Below, one piece after another: positions 1 through 7,754 of a stretch of 64,000 nt of DNA. This stretch comes from Thalassospira profundimaris WP0211 (GTDB lineage: Bacteria > Pseudomonadota > Alphaproteobacteria > Rhodospirillales > Thalassospiraceae): the NCBI RefSeq assembly GCF_000300275.1, contig NZ_AMRN01000002.1, forward strand, positions 1-64,000, read 5' to 3'. Made by a program: the position numbers and the translations under genes. Under the pieces are notes generated by a model. The model was not told where the DNA came from, did not search any database, and saw only the letters and a list, made by a program, of their open reading frames with translations. The number at the start of each line of letters is the position of its first letter. Within the stretch, counting starts at the first letter, position 1.

Positions 1-161
1 CGCTGATCTTTGGCGCGGGCGACTTCACGGTGAATTTCGGTGGCTTCGCCATGGGCGGGATCGGCACCGCGACCTTGGCTGCCATCATCCTCTATCAGGC
101 GCTCAGCATCGGACGCGGCAAGTCCGTCCATCCGGCCGAGGCAGGGGCGGCGGCAGAATAA
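1..161 (+). CDS. Uracil/xanthine permease-type transporter, C-terminal fragment
   Basis: Only the last 52 codons are in the window; the reading frame starts at base 3 and stops with TAA at 159-161. The visible part is a hydrophobic segment rich in glycine (GGFAMGGIGTATLAAIILY) followed by a short charged tail. That pattern resembles the last membrane helix of nucleobase:cation symporter-2 proteins such as UraA, inner-membrane proteins that import uracil or xanthine with protons. The family call rests on this short tail only, so another multi-helix transporter is possible. The next gene, pgsA, begins 174 bases later and is probably transcribed separately. Confidence 0.5.
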   Translation, partial: LIFGAGDFTVNFGGFAMGGIGTATLAAIILYQALSIGRGKSVHPAEAGAAAE

Positions 162-335
162 TCGCGCCGACGCGATGAGTTGATAAATCGCACGGGCCGT
201 GTTGTGACGCTAATCCGTCATCAACACGCCCCTTGTGGTATGTGCTTCAAGTCTTTAATAATTGCGCGGCCTTGGGCGTTTGCGCATCAGGGCCTTGATG
301 TCATTGCCGTAAAATCCGTCAAACAGGCCCCGTTT

Positions 336-887
336 ATGAAGAACCAGATTCCCAATCTGCTGACCATGTCGCGCATATTCGTAATCCCGGCGCTGATTGC
401 GTCGTTTTACATCAATGGTCCTGTCGGGAACTGGATCGGCTTTGCGCTGTTTGCCTTTGCCGGGGTGACCGATTTCTTTGACGGTTATCTGGCGCGCTCG
501 ATGAATGTGGTCTCCCCACTTGGTCGGTTCCTTGATCCGATTGCCGACAAGCTTCTGGTGGCGGCCGCATTGATGATGATGGTGGCGTTTGAACGCATTT
601 CTGGTTTGGCGGTATTGCCTGCGGTGATCATCATGTGCCGGGAAATCATGGTGTCGGGCCTGCGCGAACATCTGGCCGAGATTAAAGTGCCCTTGCCGGT
701 CACGGTCCTTGCCAAATGGAAAACCACGGCCCAGATTCTCGCCATCGGCTTCCTTCTGGTCGGTGATGCGTCGCCTGATCTGATTCCGTCGATCCTGATT
801 GGCGATATCCTGCTGTGGATTGCCGGGATCGTCACGGTTCAGACCGGCTATATCTATCTGCGCACCGGCCTGAAACATCTCGATTAA
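336..887 (+). CDS. pgsA: CDP-diacylglycerol--glycerol-3-phosphate 3-phosphatidyltransferase
   Basis: Makes phosphatidylglycerol phosphate from CDP-diacylglycerol and glycerol 3-phosphate, the committed step of anionic phospholipid synthesis in the inner membrane. The protein has 183 residues, normal for PgsA. It carries the full CDP-alcohol phosphotransferase signature (DG-x2-AR-x8-G-x3-D-x3-D) around residues 50-73, with several hydrophobic helices on both sides. The frame is open further upstream, but the ATG at 336 begins the typical MKNQIPNLLTMSRI start of the family, so it was chosen; its ribosome site is weak. moaE follows after only 32 bases, suggesting co-transcription. Confidence 0.95.
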   Translation: MKNQIPNLLTMSRIFVIPALIASFYINGPVGNWIGFALFAFAGVTDFFDGYLARSMNVVSPLGRFLDPIADKLLVAAALMMMVAFERISGLAVLPAVIIMCREIMVSGLREHLAEIKVPLPVTVLAKWKTTAQILAIGFLLVGDASPDLIPSILIGDILLWIAGIVTVQTGYIYLRTGLKHLD

Positions 888-919
888 TTTGTGTAATCCG
901 GCAAACCGGGACGGCGACC

Positions 920-1375
920 ATGTCACGCGTTTCTGTTCAGCAAAATGATTTTGATCCCGGGGCCGAGCTTGCGGCCCTGACCGATGGGCGTACCGATATC
1001 GGGGCTGCGGTCAGTTTTGTCGGGCTGGTGCGTGATATCCACGGTGGCGAAAATGTCTCAGCCCTGACCCTTGATCACTATCCGGGCATGACCGAACGCG
1101 AACTGGAAAAGATCGCCGGTGAGGCCGCCAATCGCTGGCCGCTTGATGATATCCGCATCATTCATCGCTTTGGCCGCATGTTGCCCGGCGAACGCATCGT
1201 TCTGGTGATCGTGCTCTCGGCGCATCGCCGTGCCGCGTTCGAGGCCTGCGACTTCATTATGGATTTCCTCAAAACCCGCGCACCGTTCTGGAAACGCGAA
1301 GAAACCCCGGATGGTGGTGACAAGTGGGTGACGGCAAAGGCATCTGATGATGCCGATGCCGACCGCTGGAAATGA
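920..1375 (+). CDS. moaE: Molybdopterin synthase catalytic subunit MoaE
   Basis: MoaE is the large subunit of molybdopterin synthase, which adds two sulfurs to precursor Z using MoaD-thiocarboxylate to form the molybdenum cofactor dithiolene. The 151-residue product has the family hallmarks AAVSFVGLVRD near the N-terminus, the RIIHRFGRMLPGE stretch, the HRRAAFEAC segment and a lysine-bearing APFWKRE motif near residue 130 where MoaD docks. The ATG at 920 was chosen over upstream in-frame codons because the family begins with a short N-terminal arm. In many alphaproteobacteria moaD sits between pgsA and moaE. Here only 32 bases separate them, so the small subunit must be encoded elsewhere. Confidence 0.94.
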   Translation: MSRVSVQQNDFDPGAELAALTDGRTDIGAAVSFVGLVRDIHGGENVSALTLDHYPGMTERELEKIAGEAANRWPLDDIRIIHRFGRMLPGERIVLVIVLSAHRRAAFEACDFIMDFLKTRAPFWKREETPDGGDKWVTAKASDDADADRWK

Positions 1376-1399
1376 CGGTGGAAGTAACCCCAAAGCGCG

Positions 1400-1687
1400 T
1401 CAGATAAATTTCGTCAGCACCGCAACCAGGGTCATCAACCCGGTTTGCAAGGTCGCGGCATTGTTGACCTGCTGACGCAATTGCTTCATCGCCGCTTCAT
1501 CCTCGGCATCGACTTTCCTGGCTTCATCAAGCTGCTTGGCCTGAAGGGCGACCAGTTGGCTGGCGGCCTTGTCAAGCGCCGGTTTGGATTTGACCTTCTG
1601 GTCAATCGTTGCCCCCTGATAGGTCACAGCCGCTGTGGCATAGGCTTCCTGCGCATCGGCAATCAGGGCACCGAGTGTCTGGCTCAT
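1400..1687 (-). CDS. Small helical hypothetical protein
   Basis: A 95-residue protein starting at the ATG at 1687, which has a good GGGAGA ribosome site about six bases upstream; a longer in-frame start exists but lacks that support. The sequence is rich in alanine, glutamine, lysine and glutamate with heptad-like spacing, so it is probably mostly helical or coiled coil. It ends in a short hydrophobic segment (LMTLVAVLTKFI) that could contact the membrane. It lies 19 bases downstream of a lipoprotein gene on the same strand, and the two are likely one operon. I do not recognise the family. Confidence 0.65.
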   Translation of the reverse strand: MSQTLGALIADAQEAYATAAVTYQGATIDQKVKSKPALDKAASQLVALQAKQLDEARKVDAEDEAAMKQLRQQVNNAATLQTGLMTLVAVLTKFI

Positions 1688-1706
1688 TGTGAAATCTCCC
1701 TTTTTT

Positions 1707-2552
1707 CTAGTTGGTGGCGGTTTCAAGCAGGCCGGTGCCTTGGGTGACGAGTTCGGCTGGGCTCAGCTTGCCGATCTGGCTCGAAAGTTTGATGCCGTCT
1801 TCGACTGCGGTAATCAGCGATCCGACATCAAGCTTGGCATAGTTATCGATCTGTTCCTGAAGCCTGTTGCCAAGGGCTGAGGCCGTGACAAAGGCGCGCA
1901 GGGTATCGGTCTGCATCGCGCGTTCGGCGGCGATCAGGCTGTTCCATTGCTGCCACCAGGCCTCGATCAGAAGGCTTTCGGCCTCGGGGTTGTTGTGATC
2001 CTTGGTGCGGATCAGGTTCAGTTCGGCAATCAGGGTGCTGCGCCGGGTCAGGAATTGCGGCGGGGTGCGCGCGAATTCTTCGCTGATGGTGGCAAGCTGC
2101 GCGCGCAGTTTTTCCAATATGGGCCCGGATTCTGTGACCGCCGATGCGCCGAATGCCGATCCGGCTTCGATATTATCGAAAATCGCAACAAACTGCTGAT
2201 ACTGGCTGCGCAGGCCCTTCAGCGTATCCTGCCACTGGCGTGTGACGTTTGGGTCGATTTTCACCGCATCGGGATCAAGCAAGGTATCGATATTGGCCGG
2301 CGTGATCGTGCCGGTGAAATCGGTGATGTTGGTGACAAACGCGCTGCGCTTTGCCGTGTCGGATTTCGGGAAGGGGGCAAATTGCGTGCTGTATGCCGCG
2401 TCATAGTGATCGAACGCCTGCTCGGTCGCGCTGCCAAACTGGGTGACCGAAAGTTTCAGCGTCTCGGCCTTCTGCGAACAGGCCGCAAGCAGGGTGATCG
2501 CACCGATCAGAATGCTACGTCGAACAAATTGTATGAGGATTGAATTGGTCAT
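1707..2552 (-). CDS. Hypothetical lipoprotein, mostly helical
   Basis: Encodes 281 residues from the ATG at 2552. The N-terminus has basic residues, a hydrophobic stretch (SILIGAITLLAAC) and a lipobox LLAAC followed by serine, so the mature protein is predicted to be lipid-anchored, with Ser+2 favouring the outer membrane. The rest is hydrophilic, helix-rich and has no recognisable catalytic motif. The partner gene immediately downstream encodes a 95-residue helical protein, and the pair may function together at the envelope. The family is not recognised; the lipoprotein call is firm, the role unknown. Confidence 0.75.
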   Translation of the reverse strand: MTNSILIQFVRRSILIGAITLLAACSQKAETLKLSVTQFGSATEQAFDHYDAAYSTQFAPFPKSDTAKRSAFVTNITDFTGTITPANIDTLLDPDAVKIDPNVTRQWQDTLKGLRSQYQQFVAIFDNIEAGSAFGASAVTESGPILEKLRAQLATISEEFARTPPQFLTRRSTLIAELNLIRTKDHNNPEAESLLIEAWWQQWNSLIAAERAMQTDTLRAFVTASALGNRLQEQIDNYAKLDVGSLITAVEDGIKLSSQIGKLSPAELVTQGTGLLETATN

Positions 2553-2665
2553 ATCGGCCCCGTCTGATGATTTTGCCCGATCGGGCATCAGATTTCAGAC
2601 GGGGACGCGATCAGTTTGTGATCGGGCAGGGGTGATTGTTCAATGAAAACGAATAATCGATCTGA

Positions 2666-3316
2666 TTATTTGCTGAGCATGAAAAGTGCCTGATTGCCCA
2701 AAAAGTTGGAAAATCGGGTCTGGCTGCCGAGGCTGAGCTTCGAGCCCGCTTCATTGAGAACCATCGACCGTTCGATCGTCAAATCCATTTCCTTACACAG
2801 CGCAACGAAGTCCAAAACCGTGCAAAAATGGATGTTTGGCGTTTCGTACCACATGATCGGAAGGTTGGGGTTCTGCGGCATCCGGCCCCGGAACATCAAA
2901 TCAAACCGTGCGCGCCAATGGCCGAAATTCGGAAAGGACACAATCGCCTTGGTACCAATGCGCAGCAATTCCGACAGCACCTCTTTCGGGCGCTGGGTTG
3001 CCTGCAAGGTCTGGCTGAGGATGGCGTAATCAAACGCCCCGTCCGGGTAATCGCGAAGATCGCGGTCCGCATCGCCCTGCATCACCGGAAGTCCCTGTGC
3101 GACACAGTTGCGCACCCCTTCGTTGGACAGCTCAAGGCCCCGCCCATCAACCTTTTTGGTGCGGGTGAGGTAGCCCAGAAGTTCGCCGTCGCCACAGCCG
3201 ATATCAAGTACGCGTGTGCCCGGTTCGATCATGTCGGCAATCAGTTGCAGGTCGATACGGATGCGGTCGCTATGCGCAACGTTTGCTGCGCTGTTTGGGT
3301 TCAAAGTCTCATTCAT
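2666..3316 (-). CDS. metW: Methionine biosynthesis protein MetW
   Basis: A 216-residue SAM-dependent-methyltransferase-fold protein with the nucleotide-binding motif VLDIGCGDGELL near residue 40 and the FPNFGHWRARFDLMFRGRMP segment diagnostic of MetW. MetW works with MetX in homoserine acetylation for methionine synthesis in bacteria that lack MetA; the exact biochemical contribution differs between species. Its ATG lies two bases after the metX stop codon, so the two are translationally coupled and metX-metW form an operon. The downstream lipoprotein gene starts 113 bases later and is probably separate. Confidence 0.95.
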   Translation of the reverse strand: MNETLNPNSAANVAHSDRIRIDLQLIADMIEPGTRVLDIGCGDGELLGYLTRTKKVDGRGLELSNEGVRNCVAQGLPVMQGDADRDLRDYPDGAFDYAILSQTLQATQRPKEVLSELLRIGTKAIVSFPNFGHWRARFDLMFRGRMPQNPNLPIMWYETPNIHFCTVLDFVALCKEMDLTIERSMVLNEAGSKLSLGSQTRFSNFLGNQALFMLSK

Positions 3317-3318
3317 GA

Positions 3319-4479
3319 TTATTTCAGCCCCCGGCCTTCGGCGGCACCTTCGATGAAGCCACTTAGCACCATGTGGAAATCGGGTTCATCAAGCAGGAAC
3401 GCATCATGGCCCTTGTCGCTTTCGATCTCGACGCAGCTGACATTGCACGATGCGGCATTGAGCGCATGGGCGACAATCCGGCTTTCGGCGGTGGTAAAGC
3501 ACCAGTCGCTGGAAAACGAAATGACGCAGAACCGGGTTTTGCAGCCCTGAAACGCCTCGGCCAACCGCCCGTCATATTCAAGCGACAGATCGAAATAATC
3601 CATCGCCCGGGTGATATAGAGATAGCTGTTGGCATCAAAGCGATCGACGAAGCTTTTGCCCTGATGGCGCAGATAGCTTTCGACCTGGAAATCCTGATCG
3701 AAGCTATAGGTGATCGCACCACGGTTTTGCAGCTTGCGGCCGAATTTGCGGTGAAGGGCCGGTTGCGACAGATAGGTGATGTGCGCAGTCATGCGCGCCA
3801 CAGCCAATCCGCGTGACGGTTTCTTGCCTTCGAGCAGGTAATTGCCCCCGCACCAGTCCGGGTCGGCCATGACGGCCTGACGCCCGACTTCGTGGAAGGC
3901 AATATTTTGCGCCGAGTGACGGAAAGAGGTCGCAATCGGGGCCGCGGCATAAACCCGTTCGGGATAGCTTTTGCACCATTCAAGAACCTGCATGCCGCCC
4001 ATCGAGCCACCGATAACGGCAAACAGCATGTCGATGCCAAGCGCGTCAATCAGCATGGTCTGGGCGCGTACCATATCGGCAATGGTGATCACCGGGAAAT
4101 CAAGACCCCATGGCTTGCCGGTTGCCGGATTGATTTCCTTGGGCCCGGTACTGCCAAGACAGCCGCCGATCACGTTGCTGCAGATGACGAAATACTTGTT
4201 GGTATCAATGATCTTGCCGGGGCCGACGATTTCGGACCACCAGCCTTCCTTGCCGGTGATCGGATGGACGTCATCGGCAACATATTGATCACCCGTCAGG
4301 GCATGGCAGACCAGAATCGCGTTGGATTTATCGGCATTAAGTTCGCCGTAGGTCTGATAGGCCAGGGTGAAGGGACCAAATTCCACACCGCTATCAAGGC
4401 GCAGCTTTTCCGTTTCGCCAAGTACCATGTGGTGACCTGGAAGTGGGGGGCGCTTTTCGGTGTTAGTCGCGGTGGACAT
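3319..4479 (-). CDS. metX: Homoserine O-acetyltransferase
   Basis: Transfers acetyl from acetyl-CoA to homoserine, the entry step of methionine synthesis in the cytoplasm. The 386-residue alpha/beta-hydrolase has the usual MetX length. The nucleophile elbow GGSMGGMQ is visible, along with the [13 protein letters not shown] region, the SSDWCFTT segment with the catalytic Asp, and GHDAFLLD with the catalytic His. The ATG at 4479 begins the natural MSTATNTEK start; the frame remains open upstream without a start codon of comparable quality. A ribosome site (AGGGGA) lies rather far upstream. The leader has a 12-bp palindrome and competing hairpins, listed separately. Confidence 0.96.
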   Translation of the reverse strand: MSTATNTEKRPPLPGHHMVLGETEKLRLDSGVEFGPFTLAYQTYGELNADKSNAILVCHALTGDQYVADDVHPITGKEGWWSEIVGPGKIIDTNKYFVICSNVIGGCLGSTGPKEINPATGKPWGLDFPVITIADMVRAQTMLIDALGIDMLFAVIGGSMGGMQVLEWCKSYPERVYAAAPIATSFRHSAQNIAFHEVGRQAVMADPDWCGGNYLLEGKKPSRGLAVARMTAHITYLSQPALHRKFGRKLQNRGAITYSFDQDFQVESYLRHQGKSFVDRFDANSYLYITRAMDYFDLSLEYDGRLAEAFQGCKTRFCVISFSSDWCFTTAESRIVAHALNAASCNVSCVEIESDKGHDAFLLDEPDFHMVLSGFIEGAAEGRGLK

Positions 4480-4509
4480 GTAAAACGGTATCCCCTGAAG
4501 TGGTGTTAT

Positions 4510-4557
4510 CCTTGTCAACAAGGTCTGACTTTCCTGCAACGTGACAGCAGGCGACCT
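4510..4557 (-). promoter_or_regulatory. Structured metX 5' leader with competing stems
   Basis: In the metX transcript direction the leader can form a hairpin CCTGC/GCAGG (4547-4551 with 4533-4537) extended by AGGTC/GACCT (4553-4557 with 4521-4525). A second hairpin CCTTG-TTGA-CAAGG (4519-4523 with 4510-4514) uses three of the same bases (4521-4523) as the outer stem, so the two cannot form together. That is the layout of a leader that switches conformation. I could not match it to a known SAM riboswitch consensus, so the call is only a candidate regulatory RNA. Confidence 0.35.
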
Positions 4558-4558
4558 G

Positions 4559-4570
4559 TCCTAGCTAGGA
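4559..4570. promoter_or_regulatory. 12-bp perfect palindrome upstream of metX
   Basis: TCCTAGCTAGGA is a perfect palindrome about 80 bases upstream of the metX start and about 85 bases upstream of the divergent chorismate mutase start. A TTGACT -35-like hexamer lies upstream of it on the minus strand (near 4586-4591), so the palindrome would overlap the expected -10 region. It could be an operator for a methionine or aromatic amino acid regulator; no regulator is assigned. Confidence 0.35.
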
Positions 4571-4654
4571 ATACACTGGGATTTAGTCAATCTTTTCTTT
4601 GCATTTCTGCGGCCCTGTCCTAATACTGTGCGCCGTTCAAAAGAAGAGTAGATT

Positions 4655-5548
4655 ATGGCGTCTGACGATAAAAATTTGGCAAATCTTGACCTGAATGAGC
4701 TGCGCGGAGAGATCGACGAGATCGATCAGGCTTTGCAGTCGCTGATCATTCGCCGGACAAAGGTTGTGCAGGCCGTCGGGGCCTACAAGGACCGGATGAT
4801 CGCGGCGGGTGGCAAGGTCAAGGTGCCCTATCGCCCGGCCCGTGAAGCCCGCATCATGCGCACGCTTGTTGAACGTCATGAAGGGGCCTTTCCCAAAACC
4901 GCCCTGATCCAGATCTGGCGCGAAATGATCGCGGCCGGAACGCGCCTTGAAGCGCCGTACACAGTGGCACTTGGCCGCAATGCTGACGGGCTGGATTGCT
5001 GGGAACTGGCGCGTTTGAATTTCGGGTGCCTGAACGAAATCATTGAATTTGATACCCCGCGCGAAGCGTTCAATGCCGTTGAAGACGGGCGGGCAGCAGT
5101 TGGTGTTTTCCCCAAACCGCAACTGGGCGAGGCCCAGCCATGGTGGGTCCATCTGAGCGAACAAAGCCCGGTGCGTGTGGTTTCAAAGCTGCCCTTTGGC
5201 GGTCGCCCGGTTGGACGCGGCGAAGATACCGAGGGTTTCGTTCTGGCAGCGATTGAACTTGAAGACAGCGGTGATGACCGGACTCTGTTTGTGGTCAGCC
5301 TGTCAAAAGAGATTTCGATGGATACCGTGCGCAAAAAAATTGCGGATGGCATCGACGGGTCGGTAATCCTTGGCTTTTCTGACGATGAGGCGACGGATCG
5401 GCGTTTTGTGCTTGTTGATGTGCCGGGATTCTTTTGTAATCGCACCAATGCGTTTCAGAGCACACTGGACGCGCAAGGCCTTCGCCCCGAAAGTTTGCGG
5501 GTTGTTGGGGCCTATGCCGTGCCGCTTGCCGAAGACGCACTGAGTTAA
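4655..5548 (+). CDS. Chorismate mutase (AroQ type) with divergent P-protein-like C-terminus
   Basis: A 297-residue protein. Residues 12-100 are an AroQ-type chorismate mutase: the ELRGEIDEIDQALQSLIIRR helix with its active-site Arg, the later REARIMRTL segment, and the IWREMI end. This domain converts chorismate to prephenate. The remaining 200 residues run in the order expected for a prephenate dehydratase and ACT-like tail, but the dehydratase TRF signature is missing, so dehydratase activity is doubtful. hisC and tyrC follow directly, so the product probably goes to tyrosine. The ATG at 4655 has a purine-rich AAGAAGAG ribosome site. Confidence 0.85.
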   Translation: MASDDKNLANLDLNELRGEIDEIDQALQSLIIRRTKVVQAVGAYKDRMIAAGGKVKVPYRPAREARIMRTLVERHEGAFPKTALIQIWREMIAAGTRLEAPYTVALGRNADGLDCWELARLNFGCLNEIIEFDTPREAFNAVEDGRAAVGVFPKPQLGEAQPWWVHLSEQSPVRVVSKLPFGGRPVGRGEDTEGFVLAAIELEDSGDDRTLFVVSLSKEISMDTVRKKIADGIDGSVILGFSDDEATDRRFVLVDVPGFFCNRTNAFQSTLDAQGLRPESLRVVGAYAVPLAEDALS

Positions 5549-5557
5549 ACATGCTTG

Positions 5558-5575
5558 GCAGCCGCGACTGGCTGC
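5558..5575 (+). other. Small stem-loop between chorismate mutase gene and hisC
   Basis: GCAGCC and GGCTGC (5558-5563 and 5570-5575) form a 6-bp stem with a 6-base loop, 10 bases before the hisC ribosome site AGGGAGAA. It has no uracil run, so it is not a classical terminator; it may tune expression within the operon or have no role. Confidence 0.3.
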
Positions 5576-5600
5576 AATTTCCCCAGGGAGAATATACCTG

Positions 5601-6698
5601 ATGTCTGCGCCCACCCCACGCCCCGGAATTCTTGATATCGCGCCGTATAAAGGCGGTAAATCCAGTGCTGACAGTGCTCAGCGCGTGATCAAATTGTCTT
5701 CGAACGAGGGCGCACTTGGCCCGAGCCCCAAGGCCATGGAAGCCCTGCGTAACACGGCAACCCGTTTGCATCGTTATCCGGATGGCGGTTGCGACGTTCT
5801 GCGTCACAAGCTGGCGGAAAAATACGGTCTGGAATTTGATCAGCTTATTTGCGGCAACGGTTCTGATGAACTTCTGACGCTTCTGATCCGTGCCTATGCA
5901 GGTCCGGGCGATGAAGTGCTATATTCGCAGCACGGCTTTTTGATGTATCCGATTGCGACCATGGGTGTTGGTGCAACGCCGGTAACCGCGCCTGAAACCA
6001 ACATGACGACCGATGTTGATGCGCTGCTGGCGGCGGTGACGGACAAAACCAAGATCGTGTTTGTTGCCAACCCGAACAACCCGACCGGCACCTATATTTC
6101 GGATGCGGAAATGAAGCGCCTGCGCGATGGTCTGCGTGAAGACATCGTTCTGGTGGTGGATGCGGCCTATGCCGAGTTCATGACCGGTCAGGAAGATTAT
6201 TCGGCCGGTGAAGAGCTTGTGAAAGCAGGCAACAACACCGTGATGACCCGCACATTTTCCAAGATCTATGGTCTTGGTGGCATCCGTCTGGGTTGGTGCT
6301 ATGCGCCGCCGGCGATTGCCGATGTGCTGCAACGCCTGCGCAACCCGTTCAACGTGCCGCTGCCGACACAGGAAGCTGGTGCCGCCGCCCTTGATGACGA
6401 CGACTTCGTCAATGAGTGCGTGCGCCACAATGCCGAAACGCTTTCGTGGTTCCGTGACGAGGTGAACGCGATTTCGGGCCTTAAGGCACATCCGAGCTAT
6501 GGCAACTTCGTTCTCGTTGAATTCCCGGCAGAAGAAGGCAAGAACGCCGATGCTGCCAATGATTTCATGATGGCCCGTGGCGTGATCCCACGCAAAATCG
6601 GTGCCTATGGCCTGCCGCAGATGCTTCGTATTTCTATCGGTACGAAGGAAGAAATGGAAATCTGCCTGCAGACCATCAAAGACTTTGTGAACGCATAA
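5601..6698 (+). CDS. hisC: Histidinol-phosphate / aromatic aminotransferase
   Basis: A PLP-dependent class I/II aminotransferase of 365 residues. It has LSSNEGALGPSP at the N-terminus, NPNNPTGTY around 158-166, the DAAYAEF motif, and the Schiff-base lysine K221 in TFSKIYGLGG. The family converts imidazole acetol phosphate to histidinol phosphate. Many HisC proteins, especially those placed beside tyrC, also transaminate phenylpyruvate, hydroxyphenylpyruvate or prephenate. The setting here, between chorismate mutase and cyclohexadienyl dehydrogenase, favours an aromatic role in addition to or instead of histidine synthesis. Good ribosome site AGGGAGAA; tyrC starts one base after its stop. Confidence 0.93.
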   Translation: MSAPTPRPGILDIAPYKGGKSSADSAQRVIKLSSNEGALGPSPKAMEALRNTATRLHRYPDGGCDVLRHKLAEKYGLEFDQLICGNGSDELLTLLIRAYAGPGDEVLYSQHGFLMYPIATMGVGATPVTAPETNMTTDVDALLAAVTDKTKIVFVANPNNPTGTYISDAEMKRLRDGLREDIVLVVDAAYAEFMTGQEDYSAGEELVKAGNNTVMTRTFSKIYGLGGIRLGWCYAPPAIADVLQRLRNPFNVPLPTQEAGAAALDDDDFVNECVRHNAETLSWFRDEVNAISGLKAHPSYGNFVLVEFPAEEGKNADAANDFMMARGVIPRKIGAYGLPQMLRISIGTKEEMEICLQTIKDFVNA

Positions 6699-6699
6699 A

Positions 6700-7665
6700 A
6701 TGACCAATACTGCATCCCAACCGCTGTTTGAAACTGTCGCCTTTATCGGCATGGGCCTGATCGGCTCGTCCATGGCCCGTCGCATCAAGCGTGACGGCCT
6801 TGCCAACAAAATCACCTGCGCGGTCCGATCAGAAGCGACCCGTGACCGGGTGCTTGAACTTGGCATTGCCGATGAGGCCTATTGCGACATCAAGCAGGCG
6901 GTTGGTGATGCAGATCTGGTCATGGTCTGTGCCCCGGTCGGCGCCAACGAAGCCATTGGGGCGCAATTGACCGGTGCATTGAAAAAAGGCGCGATTGTTT
7001 CCGACGTCGGGTCGGTCAAACAATCGGTCATCCGCGATATTGCCCCGCATCTGGATGAGGGTGTGCATTTCGTACCCGGTCACCCCCTTGCCGGTACGGA
7101 ACATTCCGGCCCGGATTCCGGTTTTCCGGAACTGTTTGAGGAGCGCTGGTGCATCCTGACCCCGATCCCGGGCGAAAACGAGGCTGCGATTGCCAAGGTC
7201 AAAGCCCTTTGGGAAGCCTGCGGGATGTATGTTGAATGCATGGATGCCGATCATCACGACCGTATCCTTGGCATCACATCGCATCTGCCGCACCTGATTG
7301 CCTACACGATTGTCGGAACGGCAACTGATCTTGAGGACGCACTGCGTCAGGAAGTGATCAAGTTTTCGGCAACCGGTTTCCGTGATTTTACCCGTATTGC
7401 TGCGTCTGATCCGACCATGTGGCGGGACGTGTTCCTGAACAACCGCGAAGCCGTTCTCGATGTGCTGGGACGTTTTCAGGAAGACTTGATGGCCTTGCAA
7501 CGCGCCATTCGCTGGGGCGAGGGCGACAAGCTGTTTGAGCTGTTTTCGCGCACCCGTGAAATTCGCCGCGGCATTGTTGATGCCGGTCAGTATTTCGCCA
7601 ATTTCTCGGCCGAAGGCGAAGACCGCAAAAGCGACGAAAAGAGCAAGAAAAAGCCTGCTGAGTAA
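6700..7665 (+). CDS. tyrC: Prephenate/arogenate (cyclohexadienyl) dehydrogenase
   Basis: Oxidatively decarboxylates prephenate or arogenate with NAD(P) to give the tyrosine precursor. The 321-residue protein has the N-terminal Rossmann motif FIGMGLIGSSMARR, then SDVGSVKQSV, the FVPGHPLAGTEHSGP catalytic region with the conserved histidine, and an all-helical C-terminal dimerisation domain with TGFRDFTRIAASDPTMWRDVFLNN. The gene begins one base after hisC, completing a chorismate mutase-hisC-tyrC operon for tyrosine synthesis. Its lysine-rich C-terminal tail (DEKSKKKPAE) is unremarkable. Confidence 0.95.
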   Translation: MTNTASQPLFETVAFIGMGLIGSSMARRIKRDGLANKITCAVRSEATRDRVLELGIADEAYCDIKQAVGDADLVMVCAPVGANEAIGAQLTGALKKGAIVSDVGSVKQSVIRDIAPHLDEGVHFVPGHPLAGTEHSGPDSGFPELFEERWCILTPIPGENEAAIAKVKALWEACGMYVECMDADHHDRILGITSHLPHLIAYTIVGTATDLEDALRQEVIKFSATGFRDFTRIAASDPTMWRDVFLNNREAVLDVLGRFQEDLMALQRAIRWGEGDKLFELFSRTREIRRGIVDAGQYFANFSAEGEDRKSDEKSKKKPAE

Positions 7666-7754
7666 TTTGGGAGTGACCGGCATTCTGTCGGTCATCCTGT
7701 GCGGTCCATCAAGCAGCCCCACCACGCTTTACGGACCGACCTTAGGGGAATGAA

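Noticed and set aside
4480-4640. SAM-II riboswitch upstream of metX
   Set aside because: The CACGTT string and hairpins look similar at first, but the conserved SAM-II core (the GATTTG and CTTGCAGCCACGTTAAA-type segments, then CTAAA) is absent, so only a generic structured leader is reported.
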